Shown here: positions 17,434 to 27,445 of the stretch, one piece after another | Layout: each line of letters opens with the position of its first letter | Position numbering within the stretch: position 1 is the first letter of the stretch | Assembly (NCBI GenBank): GCA_009886035.1 | Contig: VFJN01000093.1 | Span: 1-51,048 of the forward strand | Length of the DNA: 51,048 nucleotides | Direction of reading: 5' to 3' | Source: Actinomycetota bacterium | GTDB lineage: Bacteria > Actinomycetota > Acidimicrobiia > Acidimicrobiales > VFJN01 | Notes under the pieces: model-generated | Told to the model about the DNA's origin: nothing | Database searches by the model: none | What the model saw: only the letters and a program-made list of their open reading frames with translations | Made by a program: the position numbers and the translations under genes

Positions 17434-18431
17434 CGGCCCGTTCGATCTTGGTGGCGTCGCTACCCACCGGGCCGCGCCATCCGCTCTCGGGTACACCGCC
17501 GCGCTCGCGGGGGTCGGTGCGGCGTACCACCACGATCGACCAGCGTCGCGGCGACATGGGTGAGCCGACGGTCGTGGTGGCGGCGGGTCGTGATCTGTTG
17601 ACGAGGGACGACGGCACGACGGTGGTGGTGGATGAGGTTTCCCTGCGGGTGGCCATCGATGCCACCGGCCACATCGCTGAGATCGAGACCGTTCCGCCCG
17701 TCCCGGCGGTGGCGTCCCTCATCGGGGTGCACGCCAGCCAGGGGTTCCGACGGCGGCTCGACGAGACGCTGGCCAGCCATCGGACGGGGTCCACGGTGCT
17801 GCATCAACTCCTGGACGACCTGCCCATGTCGGCCTTGATTTCCCGTTACGGCTCGGCCCGCGAGATGGACGACGACTGGCAGATACCCCAAAACAGCGCC
17901 GAGGGACTGGCCGATTTGTGTGCGGGCTGGGAACGGGGCGCCACCATGCTCGGCACCCTCGAGTCCACCGGTATTTTTCCGATTCCGGTGGGTCCACCGG
18001 CGCCGGACTTGTCCTCGGCGGAGGATCCGTTGGCCTGGCACGACATGGAGCCGATGGCCCCCCGATCGGTTCGCCGTCGCCGCCGCCTGGATCTCACCGC
18101 CGGCGAGGGGCTGTCGCTCGACGTTCATTTCCGCGACAGTCACATGGGGCTCGACGGGGCCGAGGATGTGCTGCACGAGTACACCCTGGCCGCCACGTTG
18201 GACCCCCACGACCTCGTGGTGTTGTCCTCAGAGGCGGTGGCTCACACTCTCCCCTGGCCCGAGTGCCCCCGGGCGTTAGCGAGCGCCGGGCGGATTGTGG
18301 GGGAGGCGGTGGCGGATCTGCCGCGGAAGGTCCGCACCGAGTTTTCCGGGGTCACCACCTGCACCCATCTGAACGATGTCCTTCGCTCCCTGGCCGGTGT
18401 CGTGCCTCTGGCGGCGGCTCTCGCCCGATGA
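17430..18431 (+). CDS. DUF2889 family protein
   Basis: A 333-residue protein of unknown function with the DUF2889 hallmarks near the C-terminus: a segment of alternating basic and hydrophobic residues (VRRRRRLDLT, about 220), a DPHDL segment, and CTHLNDVLRSLAGV (about 311-324). DUF2889 proteins occur in aromatic and steroid catabolic clusters, but no reaction is established that I know of. The N-terminal 60 residues are Arg/Thr-rich and poorly conserved in appearance. The ATG at 17430 overlaps the TesB stop by four bases. The same frame stays open further upstream, but that part is antiparallel to no function and overlaps TesB. Confidence 0.7.
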   Translation: MTARSILVASLPTGPRHPLSGTPPRSRGSVRRTTTIDQRRGDMGEPTVVVAAGRDLLTRDDGTTVVVDEVSLRVAIDATGHIAEIETVPPVPAVASLIGVHASQGFRRRLDETLASHRTGSTVLHQLLDDLPMSALISRYGSAREMDDDWQIPQNSAEGLADLCAGWERGATMLGTLESTGIFPIPVGPPAPDLSSAEDPLAWHDMEPMAPRSVRRRRRLDLTAGEGLSLDVHFRDSHMGLDGAEDVLHEYTLAATLDPHDLVVLSSEAVAHTLPWPECPRALASAGRIVGEAVADLPRKVRTEFSGVTTCTHLNDVLRSLAGVVPLAAALAR

Positions 18432-18488
18432 TCGAGGCCCCGTGGTGAATGCGCCCGCATCCCACCCCCAATCCGGCGAGGAGTGCCC

Positions 18489-18917
18489 ATGAGTGACGTG
18501 GCCGCTGATATCGAGCGACACAAGGCGGTGCTGGCGTCGGGGCGCCATCTCCTGAGCGGGTTCGAGACCACCGACGTCGAGGTGGCCGGGGCGGACCTGG
18601 CGGTGGAGTTGCCGATCACGGAATACCTCACCGGCCCGCGCCGATCCCTGCATGGTGGCCTCGTGGCCACGTTGGCCGACCTCGTCGGTGGCCGTATCGC
18701 CATGGTGGGTCTCGATCAGCAGAGCATCGTGGTGACCAGCGACATGACCCTGCACTACCTCGGCCCCATCACGACCACGGCTCATGTGGTTGGTCATGTG
18801 TTGCGCCGCGGGACGAGGTCAGTAGTGGTGCGGGTGGAGGTGTACGACGAGCGCGGCGGTCCGCTGGCGGCGGCCTGTCAACTGGCCTTTACCGTGGTCA
18901 CTCCCCGGTCCGCCTGA
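18489..18917 (+). CDS. PaaI-type hot-dog thioesterase
   Basis: A 142-residue single hot-dog fold protein. SLHGGLVATLADLVGGRIAM (about 55-74) is the HGG...D/L active-site helix characteristic of PaaI thioesterases, which hydrolyse stalled aryl- or acyl-CoAs. A GAGGAG Shine-Dalgarno sequence precedes the ATG at 18489; the GTG two codons earlier overlaps that site and is unlikely. It follows the DUF2889 gene after 57 bases, so it may be the last cistron of the operon. The end is convergent with the small minus-strand gene. Confidence 0.82.
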   Translation: MSDVAADIERHKAVLASGRHLLSGFETTDVEVAGADLAVELPITEYLTGPRRSLHGGLVATLADLVGGRIAMVGLDQQSIVVTSDMTLHYLGPITTTAHVVGHVLRRGTRSVVVRVEVYDERGGPLAAACQLAFTVVTPRSA

Positions 18918-18937
18918 CGACAGCGGGCGGGGGCGGC

Positions 18938-19246
18938 CTAATCCGATGACGGGAGAGGCTTGGTGCCTTTGATGAACAGGGGTTCGTCGCCGATGGCCAG
19001 GGGGCCGTCGCCCCCCTGGGTGCAGAGGAGTTCGAGTCCGAGGTCGTCGTCGGCGTAGCGCTTCCCCAGCAAGGCGGCGTCGCCCTCGGCGGTGCGGGGT
19101 TGCTGGTCACCTCCGCTACCGAAGTGAGCCATGGGGGCACCGCCGCAGCGCAGATCGATCTCGACGGCTTCCTTCGGGCTCTTGACCACCACCACCTGGG
19201 TGGGGCAGGTGGTGCTCTCCAGGCGCAGGCCGGGGCGAAGTTCCAT
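18938..19246 (-). CDS. Small conserved cysteine-containing protein
   Basis: A 102-residue protein without signal peptide or membrane helix. It has three cysteines in CPTQVVVVK, LRCGGAPM and LLCTQGG. The middle of the chain resembles small actinobacterial proteins found beside acyl-CoA synthetases, with the pattern T-x-VVVV-K then L-R-CGG-x-PM. The function is not known; a redox or ferredoxin-substitute role for the neighbouring P450 is only a guess. GGAGA lies 11 bases before the ATG, and the P450 stop is 11 bases upstream, so they are cotranscribed. Confidence 0.55.
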   Translation of the reverse strand: MELRPGLRLESTTCPTQVVVVKSPKEAVEIDLRCGGAPMAHFGSGGDQQPRTAEGDAALLGKRYADDDLGLELLCTQGGDGPLAIGDEPLFIKGTKPLPSSD

Positions 19247-19257
19247 GGGCTGATCTC

Positions 19258-20454
19258 CTAACGGACGGTGACCGGGACCGATGATGGCCCGGCCACATTG
19301 GCCATGTGGACGTACGTCACCGCATCAAGTTCTACCTGAAGGTGGGGCCAGCGTCGGTAGAACTCGGTGAAGGCGTAGGTGCCTTCGAGGCGGGCGAGGT
19401 GCGCCCCGATGCAGTAATGGATGCCGTGCCCGAAGGAAATCCCCAGCGGCCCCTGACGGGTGATGTCGAAGCGGTCGGGGTCGGGGTAGGCCCGCTCGTC
19501 GCGGTTGGCGGCGCCGGTCACAATGAGCACCGGTTGCTGGGCGGGGATGGTGACCCCGTGGAAGGAGCGGTCGGCGAGGGAGTAGCGCCCCTGGTACTGC
19601 GAGGGCGCCCGCCAACGCAGCACTTCCTCCACCGCCGGCCCCGCCAAGGCCGGATCGGCCTGCAGCCGAGCCAACTCGTCGGGGTGTTCAGCGAAGGTCA
19701 TGATGCCGTTGCCCACCAGTTTGGTCACTGTCTCGCTGCCGGCGGCGGTGAGCAGGGAGATGAAGTGACTGATCTCCACGTCGGTGAGGTGCTCCACCGC
19801 CCCATCCGGCCGCTCCACCTCGGCCCCGATGAGGTGTCCGATCATGTCGTCGGAGGGATGGGCCCGCTTATCGGCCACCAGATCCTGGGTGTACCGGCTG
19901 AGGGCCATCACGGCGTCGATTCCCGCCGCGGTGGGGAAGGGGCTGCCCACCTCGAGTTCGAGCATACGGTCGGTCCAGTGGCGGATCTGCTGGCGGTCGC
20001 CTTCGGGCACCCCCAGGATCGTGCAGATGACCTCCACCGGAAACGGCCCGGCGAAGTCATGCACGGCGTCAAAACTCTGGCGGTCGGCCAGGGTGTCGAG
20101 GAGGCTGTCGATCACCTGGTGCACGACGGGTTCCCACTCGGCGATGCGGCGGGGGGTGAACGCCCGGTTCACCAGTTTGCGCAGCCTCTCGTGCATCGGG
20201 GGGTCGGTCATGATCATCATGCCGGTGGCGTGGGCGACCGACCCGAACTCGGCGCTGCACAACTGCGCCAGGTTGAGTCCTCGGGTGGAGGTGTAGGCGG
20301 CGACGTCGCGGTGCACTTCCACACAGTCGTCGTAGCGCGAGACGGCCCAGAAGCCGATCTTTTCGTTGTGATACACGGGGGCTTCGTTGCGCAACCACCG
20401 GTACATCTCCCACGGATTCTCGAAGAACTCGGTGCTGAGCGGATCGAACTCCAT
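19258..20454 (-). CDS. Cytochrome P450 monooxygenase
   Basis: A 398-residue soluble bacterial class I P450. The heme loop is FGHGIHYCIGAHLARLEG with the thiolate cysteine at about 348. The I-helix reads AAGSETVTK with acid-threonine pair ET, and the K-helix is EEVLRW. There is no transmembrane anchor. It needs an external ferredoxin and reductase, none of which is evident in the window. It overlaps the upstream synthetase stop by one base (TGATG), so oxygenation and CoA activation are coupled, as in terminal oxidation of sterol or terpene side chains. The natural substrate is unknown. Confidence 0.87.
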   Translation of the reverse strand: MEFDPLSTEFFENPWEMYRWLRNEAPVYHNEKIGFWAVSRYDDCVEVHRDVAAYTSTRGLNLAQLCSAEFGSVAHATGMMIMTDPPMHERLRKLVNRAFTPRRIAEWEPVVHQVIDSLLDTLADRQSFDAVHDFAGPFPVEVICTILGVPEGDRQQIRHWTDRMLELEVGSPFPTAAGIDAVMALSRYTQDLVADKRAHPSDDMIGHLIGAEVERPDGAVEHLTDVEISHFISLLTAAGSETVTKLVGNGIMTFAEHPDELARLQADPALAGPAVEEVLRWRAPSQYQGRYSLADRSFHGVTIPAQQPVLIVTGAANRDERAYPDPDRFDITRQGPLGISFGHGIHYCIGAHLARLEGTYAFTEFYRRWPHLQVELDAVTYVHMANVAGPSSVPVTVR

Positions 20455-22103
20455 CAGGGTTCGTCGGCCTCGGCGTGGCGCTCCTCGAGAAGGGCGGTGA
20501 GGCGGCGACGGTCGACCTTGCCCGAGTCGAGCCAGGGTAGGTCGGTCTGATCGGCGAAGACCTCGATGTGGCGGGGCACCTTGTAGGAGGCGATGGCCTC
20601 TTTTACCCGGCGCCGCGCCTCCTCGGGGGCCAGGGTGTCGCCGGGCCGCAGGGCAATGGCGGCCACCACATCCTGGCCGCGCACCGGGTGCGGCACGCCC
20701 GTGACGAACGCCATGGTGACCTCGGGCATGGCTTCGAGCACCAGTTCCACATCGCGCGGGGTGATGTTCATGCCGGATGACTTGATGAGATCGCCCAGCC
20801 GCCCGGTGAAATAGAAGTGGCCATCGGCGTCGAAGTGGCCTCCGTCGCCGGTGCGGTACCAGCCATCGGGGGTGAAGGTGTCGGCGCGCTCCATCTTGTG
20901 GAGTCCGAGCATCAGGGAGTAGCCGCGCAGCCACAACTCGCCTCGTTCACCCACGGGAAGTTCCTCGAGGGTGACGACGTCGACGATCTTGTGTTCCATG
21001 CCTGGCACCGAGAACCCGAAGGATCCGTCCTTGTCGGGAGGGAGCGGATGGTCTTTGGCGTCGAAGGTGTGGGGTCCGAGCGTCTCGGTCATGCCCAGGG
21101 AGTTGGCCCTGGGCACTTCGGCGGCGGCTTGCGCGGCCTGGGGGAGCAAGGCGGCGTACGAGCCCCCGCGCAGGCTGGAGAGGTCGCGCTCGGCAAAACT
21201 GGGGTGGTCGACGAGGGCCTTGGCCATGTGGGGCCAGCCGAGCACCTGGGTGATCTTCTCCTGCTCGATGAGCGCCAGGGTGGCCCCCGGCTCGAACTGT
21301 TCCTCGAATACCAGGGTGGCGCCGACGTGCATCGCGGCGATGAGCGTGAAACTAAAGCCGCCTACCCAGAACAGAGGCATGGGCGTGTAGAGCACGTCAC
21401 TGTCGATGAGATCACGCATCTGCCACAGGTTGTGGGCATGGCGCACGGTGGCTCCGTGGGAATGGATGGCCCCTTTCGGATCGGCCGTGCTGCCCGAGGA
21501 GTACACCACCACCATCGGGTCGGCGGGGGTGACCTCGGACTCGCACTGGCTCAGCAGACCTTCGCTTACGGCGTCGGCCCGATCCTCCAGGACGCTGATG
21601 GGCAGCGACCATCCTGGCCGAGCCTCGCCCCAGGTCCACACGCTACGGAGGTAGGGGTGCGACTCGAGAAAGATGTGCTCGGCCGACTGCTCGGCTAGCC
21701 CGGGGATCGCCGTTTCGAGGCGGTCGAGGTAGTCGTGGCCGAGGTGGGTTTCCACGGTGAGCAACATCTGGGCATCGGCGTGGCGCAGCACCCAGCCCAA
21801 CTCGGTGGCCTTGTTGTAGGTGTTCAGCAGGATCGCCACCGCGCCGATGCGGGTGATCCCCAGCCACCCGATGATCCACTCGGGGCTGTTGCCCGCCAGC
21901 AGTCCCACCCGGGTGCCTTTGCCGGCCCCGGCGGCCAGCAGCCCGCGGCCGAGACGGGCCGAGCGCTCGTCAACCTCGGCGTAGGACAGTCGCTGGTGGC
22001 CGAGCACCGCCAGGGTCTTGGAGCCCCACTGTCGTGCGCCGGTCCGGATGAGGGCGCCGCTGGTGGGGATGAAAGCGGGGAAGGAGGTCGTGCGTGGGGT
22101 CAT
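20454..22103 (-). CDS. Acyl-CoA synthetase (AMP-forming)
   Basis: A 549-residue ANL enzyme, FadD-type. The P-loop YSSGSTADPKGAIHS is at about 201-215, SLGMTET about 344-350 (Met replaces the usual Tyr-Gly pair), and WYRTGDGGHFDADGHFYFTG about 430-449. The catalytic lysine is in LPWLDSGKVDRRRL near 521-534. It is followed immediately by a P450 and preceded by a second synthetase 15 bases upstream. The two synthetases are clearly different sequences, not a recent duplication. It probably activates the acid formed by, or acted on by, the P450. Confidence 0.85.
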   Translation of the reverse strand: MTPRTTSFPAFIPTSGALIRTGARQWGSKTLAVLGHQRLSYAEVDERSARLGRGLLAAGAGKGTRVGLLAGNSPEWIIGWLGITRIGAVAILLNTYNKATELGWVLRHADAQMLLTVETHLGHDYLDRLETAIPGLAEQSAEHIFLESHPYLRSVWTWGEARPGWSLPISVLEDRADAVSEGLLSQCESEVTPADPMVVVYSSGSTADPKGAIHSHGATVRHAHNLWQMRDLIDSDVLYTPMPLFWVGGFSFTLIAAMHVGATLVFEEQFEPGATLALIEQEKITQVLGWPHMAKALVDHPSFAERDLSSLRGGSYAALLPQAAQAAAEVPRANSLGMTETLGPHTFDAKDHPLPPDKDGSFGFSVPGMEHKIVDVVTLEELPVGERGELWLRGYSLMLGLHKMERADTFTPDGWYRTGDGGHFDADGHFYFTGRLGDLIKSSGMNITPRDVELVLEAMPEVTMAFVTGVPHPVRGQDVVAAIALRPGDTLAPEEARRRVKEAIASYKVPRHIEVFADQTDLPWLDSGKVDRRRLTALLEERHAEADEP

Positions 22104-22118
22104 GGGGATGCCTGTGTC

Positions 22119-23648
<1,530 letters not shown>

Positions 23649-23755
23649 GGTTGGCTCCCCTCCTCGGAACCTGACAATGCTCGGGGCGTGGTGATCATGT
23701 TTCGGTCCGCCCCCGGGGACCGGTGGCGGGCGAGGGGCCCATCGTGGGGATGGGC

Positions 23756-24949
23756 TCAGGTCATCTGCATCAAGCGGGACAGGTTGCCGCCCATGATCTT
23801 GGCGATCACGTCGTGGGGGAGGCCTTCGAGGTCGTCGGCGAAGCTGAGGGGGTCGGCCATCCCTTCGGGGTGGGGGTAATCGGAGCCGAAGAGGATGTTG
23901 TCGGCGCCGAGGAGTTCCACCAACCCCTGAGGGTCATCCTCGTGGAACGGATGCACAAAAATGTTCCTTTTGAACACCGCCACGGGGTCTTCTGAGAACA
24001 GGTGGGGGCTGAAGGCATAGGCCTGAGCCATGTCGGCCAGCAGGGGTCGCACCCACCCGCTGCCGTTCTCCACCGGCGCGATCTTGAGGCCCGGGAAACG
24101 GCTGCAGAGGCCGTGGCCGATGGCCGAGGCGACGGTATCGATGATGGAGCGGTGACCGGCCCCGGTGATGGCGGCAAAGCCGGAACCCCCCTGGAAGGGG
24201 GTGAACTCGTCGTCGCGCACGCCCTCCCACTCGTTGAGGTAGCGCTGGTAGCCACTATCGGAGGCGTGCATGCCCACCACCACGCCACTTTCCTGGACCA
24301 ATTCCCAGAAGGGGTCGAACTCAGGGAGGGCGAACGAGCGGGGGCCGCGAAACCCCGGCACGGGGGCCGGGCGGACGAGGATGATTTTGGCGCCGCGCTC
24401 GATCACCCACTCCAGTTCCTTGATGGCCTCCGCCAGGATCGGCAGGGAGATGACCGGGGTGGGGAAGATGCGGTTTTCGTAGTTGAACGTCCACGCCTCG
24501 TGCATCCACTCGTTGAGGGCATGCACCACGGCGTGGGTGGCGTCGGGGTCGTCGCGCAGGCGTTCTTCCACCAGACTGGCCAGGGTGGGCCACATGAGGG
24601 CGCGGTCGAGGCCGAGTTCGTCCATCAATGCGAGACGGGCGCCCGGTTCCCGAAAGGCCGCCGGCGCGTCGATGGCGCGTCCCATGATCTCGCGCCGGGT
24701 CTTGCCGTCGGGGTTCCCCACCTTGAAGTACTCCTCCTGGGCGCCGGGGGCCGCCACGCGTTCGAAGGTGGGATTGGGGATGTACTCGCTGATGCGCCCT
24801 TTCACCGTGATCTTCGTTCGTCCGTTCACATCGACGTAGCGAATGACCCCGGCGTAGGCGGAGGGGAGGAACTTGGTGAGGGCTTCGGTGGTTTCATACA
24901 GGTGGTTGTCGGCGTCGAAGACGGGGAAATCGAAGGTACGAGAGGGCAT
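23756..24949 (-). CDS. Amidohydrolase family 2 protein (copy 3)
   Basis: A 397-residue TIM-barrel amidohydrolase, more distant than the other two copies. The N-terminal metal region reads FDADNHLYETTEAL, with the same D-x-H-x3-E layout. MHASDSGYQRY supplies a histidine, ENGSGWVRPLL replaces SEGGIGWV, and LFGSDYPHPEG gives the acidic ligand. The motif FAIT-like core and HEPH are absent. The ATG at 24949 follows GGAGACC. An open frame continues far upstream over the divergent dehydrogenase but is a shadow. Site 3 lies 22 bases upstream. Proteins of this type occur beside P450s in Acidimicrobiia; the reaction is unknown. Confidence 0.85.
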   Translation of the reverse strand: MPSRTFDFPVFDADNHLYETTEALTKFLPSAYAGVIRYVDVNGRTKITVKGRISEYIPNPTFERVAAPGAQEEYFKVGNPDGKTRREIMGRAIDAPAAFREPGARLALMDELGLDRALMWPTLASLVEERLRDDPDATHAVVHALNEWMHEAWTFNYENRIFPTPVISLPILAEAIKELEWVIERGAKIILVRPAPVPGFRGPRSFALPEFDPFWELVQESGVVVGMHASDSGYQRYLNEWEGVRDDEFTPFQGGSGFAAITGAGHRSIIDTVASAIGHGLCSRFPGLKIAPVENGSGWVRPLLADMAQAYAFSPHLFSEDPVAVFKRNIFVHPFHEDDPQGLVELLGADNILFGSDYPHPEGMADPLSFADDLEGLPHDVIAKIMGGNLSRLMQMT

Positions 24950-24971
24950 CGCGAGGTCTCCCTGCACTGAA

Positions 24972-24989
24972 GTGACATTGCTGTTAGAT
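24972..24989. promoter_or_regulatory. Candidate operator between divergent genes (site 3)
   Basis: GTGAC-ATTGCT-GTTAGAT sits between an amidohydrolase (start 24949, minus) and an acyl-CoA dehydrogenase (start 25043, plus). It matches sites 2 and 5 in both half sites and spacing. TTAGAT (24984-24989) could serve as a -10 for the plus gene. Confidence 0.55.
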
Positions 24990-25042
24990 GACCATACACT
25001 CCGGTTTCTTGCGGACCAACGGCGCGCCAGGGGGGAGCGGGA

Positions 25043-26149
25043 GTGGAGTTTGTGCCCAACGATGAGCAGATCTTCTTCCAGGAGACCACCCGCAAGTTCC
25101 TTTCGGTGCACTGCCCGATTCCGGTCGTGCGAGCGCTGGAGTCGGCCCCGGCGGGGTATGACCCGCAGTATTGGCGGCAGGGGGCCGACCTCGGCTGGAC
25201 CTCCCTGCTGGTGCCGGCCGAGGCGGGCGGGGGAAGCCTCAGCGAGGGGGGTCTGATGGATCTCGTGCTCGTGGCCGAGGAGATGGGGCGGATGGTGTCG
25301 CCCGGTCCGCTTGCTCCCGTGAACGTGGTGGCGAGCGCGGTGGCGGCGGGGGGATCGGCGGCGCAGCAGGCGGCGGTGCTGCCGGGGTTGCTCAGCGGCG
25401 AAACGGTGGCGGCGTGGTGTGGCGAGCACCCCGTCGAGGGAGTGATCGACGGCGAGAACCTTTTGTTGTCGGGTCTGGCCTCGCCGGTGGAGGCGGGGGC
25501 CCAGGCTCAGCATCTCCTGGTGGCGGTGCGCACGGAGGGTGGTCTGCGGCAGGTGCTCGTTCCCGGGGATGCTTCCGGGGTCACCGTCACGCCCCTCGGG
25601 GGCCTCGACCTCGTGCGCCGCTTCGCCGAGGTGCGCTTCGACCAGGTGGTGACGACCCCGGCCGAGAGGATCGGTGCCGATGAGGATGCCGCCGAGGCCA
25701 TCGAGCACCAGCTGCAGATCGCCTGCGTGGTGCAGTGTGCGGAAACCGTCGGCGCCATGAGCCGCGCCTTCGAGATGACCCTCGAGTACCTCGGCGACCG
25801 GTATTCCTTCGGTCGGCCGCTCGCGTCGTACCAGGCTCTCAAGCATCGGATGGCCGATAACAAGATGTGGCTGGAAGCCAGTCATGCCGTGATGACCGCC
25901 GCCGCCGGGGCAGTGGCGAGTGGGTCGCCGGCGGCGGGCGAGATGGTGAGTGCCGCCAAAACATGGATCGGCCCTCACGCCACCGAATTGATCCAGGATT
26001 GTGTGCAGTTGCACGGGGGTATCGGGGTTACCTGGGAGCACGATCTCCACCTCTATCTCCGCCGAACCACGGTGAACCGGGTTACTCACGGCACGCCCGA
26101 GTACCACGCGGAGCGGATTGCCACGCAGTTGCTCGGAGCGGTGTCATGA
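25043..26149 (+). CDS. Acyl-CoA dehydrogenase, FadE27-type subunit (second pair)
   Basis: A 368-residue acyl-CoA dehydrogenase fold. QLHGGIGVTWEHDLHLYLRR (about 324-343) and RYSFGRPLASYQALKHRMAD (about 252-271) are near-identical in pattern to the 9672-10787 protein. The helix where the catalytic glutamate sits reads IACVVQCAETVGAM with no HERA motif, so it is likely the non-catalytic beta-type partner. The GTG at 25043 has GGGGGGAGCGGGA upstream. It overlaps the next dehydrogenase by four bases (ATGA), the same arrangement as in the 8.5-10.8 kb pair, hence a probable heteromeric enzyme with the next chain. Confidence 0.84.
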   Translation: MEFVPNDEQIFFQETTRKFLSVHCPIPVVRALESAPAGYDPQYWRQGADLGWTSLLVPAEAGGGSLSEGGLMDLVLVAEEMGRMVSPGPLAPVNVVASAVAAGGSAAQQAAVLPGLLSGETVAAWCGEHPVEGVIDGENLLLSGLASPVEAGAQAQHLLVAVRTEGGLRQVLVPGDASGVTVTPLGGLDLVRRFAEVRFDQVVTTPAERIGADEDAAEAIEHQLQIACVVQCAETVGAMSRAFEMTLEYLGDRYSFGRPLASYQALKHRMADNKMWLEASHAVMTAAAGAVASGSPAAGEMVSAAKTWIGPHATELIQDCVQLHGGIGVTWEHDLHLYLRRTTVNRVTHGTPEYHAERIATQLLGAVS

Positions 26150-27384
26150 CCACCGAGTCGGTGGAGGAGTTTCGGCATCGGGCGCGGGCGTGGTTGGCCG
26201 AGGCAATGCCGAGATTGTCGGGAGCGATGCCGGATCGGTTGGACGACAACCGCCGCCAGGTGGAACGCGTGTTGCAACGCACGCTCTGGGAAGGGGGTTT
26301 CGCCGGTATCGGGTTCCCCGCCGAATACGGCGGCGGCGGGTTGGCCCCGGAGTATCAACGGGCCTTCAGCGAGGAGTCGCTCCCGTACGACATGCCGGTG
26401 TCGCTGAACGTGCCCACGCTCGGGATTCTGGCGGCCACCCTCGTCGATTTCGGCACCCACGAACAGAAGGCCCGGCACCTCCCCGCCATTTTGAGAGGCG
26501 AGGAGTTGTGGGTGCAGTTTCTTTCCGAGCCCAGCGGGGGCTCGGATCTGGCGGGCTGCCTCACGCGGGCGGACCGAGACGGTGATCTGTTCATCATGAA
26601 CGGATCCAAGATCTGGAGCTCGGCGGCGTTCGTCAGCGATTACGCCCTGTGCCTGGCCCGCACGAACTGGGATGTGCCCAAGCACCGCGGTCTCACGATG
26701 TTCATCGTGAAGATCCATCAGCCCGGTATCCAGGTGGAGCAGATCCGCCAGGTCGATGGTTCGATGGAGTTCTGCCAGGAGTTCTTTGATGACGTACCGA
26801 TCCCGGTCGCCGACGTCCTGGGCGAGGTGGACGATGGCTGGACGGTGGCCACGCGTTTGCTGGTGCACGAACGCAACGCGGTGGGCGGTGGATCGCCGTA
26901 CACCAGCGGCCGCTCGGGGGGCCACGAATCATCGGGTCAGGACGACAGCCTCGCGCAAATGGTCCGGCAGCAGGGCCGGGCGGGGGACACCCACCTTCGC
27001 CAGCTGGTGGCCGAGGCGCACGTGCGGGGGCTGGTGGGCGGGGCGCTCATCCAACGGGTGACCAGTGGCGTGTCGCGGGGGCAAATGTTGCCTTCGGCCG
27101 GTTCACTGCTGAAGCTCTTCAGCGCCACCAATGTGATGCGCCGCTATGAGATCGGCCTCGAGTTGGCGGGGGAAGGCGCCGCCGCGTGGCCCGCTAGCAG
27201 CGCCGGGGTGGCCCAGCGGCTGAGCGAAGCCACGCTGTGGCGCCAGGGTCTTTCGCTCGGTGGGGGGAGCAACGAGATCCAGCGCAACATCATCAGTGAA
27301 CGCCTGTTGGGGATGCCGCGCGAGTTTGCTGCCGATCGGGATGTGCCCTACCGAGACGTGCGCCGAGGCGGCGCCCGCGGCTGA
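26146..27384 (+). CDS. Acyl-CoA dehydrogenase, catalytic subunit of the second pair
   Basis: A 412-residue dehydrogenase. FLSEPSGGSDLAG (about 125-137), NGSKIWSSAAFVSDY (about 152-166) and the catalytic-type VHERNAVGGGS with glutamate about 242 are present. The C-terminal LGGGSNEIQRNIISERLLGMPR completes the flavin site. A Gly/Ser-rich insertion YTSGRSGGHESSGQ follows the catalytic helix (about 252-265), longer than in the 8467-9675 homologue. It is coupled to the preceding beta-type chain. Its substrate may differ from that of the first pair. Confidence 0.85.
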   Translation: MTTESVEEFRHRARAWLAEAMPRLSGAMPDRLDDNRRQVERVLQRTLWEGGFAGIGFPAEYGGGGLAPEYQRAFSEESLPYDMPVSLNVPTLGILAATLVDFGTHEQKARHLPAILRGEELWVQFLSEPSGGSDLAGCLTRADRDGDLFIMNGSKIWSSAAFVSDYALCLARTNWDVPKHRGLTMFIVKIHQPGIQVEQIRQVDGSMEFCQEFFDDVPIPVADVLGEVDDGWTVATRLLVHERNAVGGGSPYTSGRSGGHESSGQDDSLAQMVRQQGRAGDTHLRQLVAEAHVRGLVGGALIQRVTSGVSRGQMLPSAGSLLKLFSATNVMRRYEIGLELAGEGAAAWPASSAGVAQRLSEATLWRQGLSLGGGSNEIQRNIISERLLGMPREFAADRDVPYRDVRRGGARG

Positions 27385-27405
27385 ACCGGTGCGGGAGTAC
27401 CCAGA

Positions 27406-27420
27406 CTAACGTTGGCGTGA
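27406..27420. promoter_or_regulatory. Candidate operator, degenerate (site 4)
   Basis: CTAAC-GTTGGC-GTGA(G) corresponds on the minus strand to CTCAC-N6-GTTAG. It overlaps TAACGT (27407-27412), a possible -10, 25 bases before the SDR start. The left half deviates at two positions from the other five sites, so this is the weakest member. Confidence 0.35.
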
Positions 27421-27445
27421 GTTCGTTGATCGAAGGGGGAATCGG

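Noticed and set aside
24950-26107. N-terminal extension of the third amidohydrolase to 783 residues
   Set aside because: The extra sequence is the complement of an acyl-CoA dehydrogenase gene and has no domain character.
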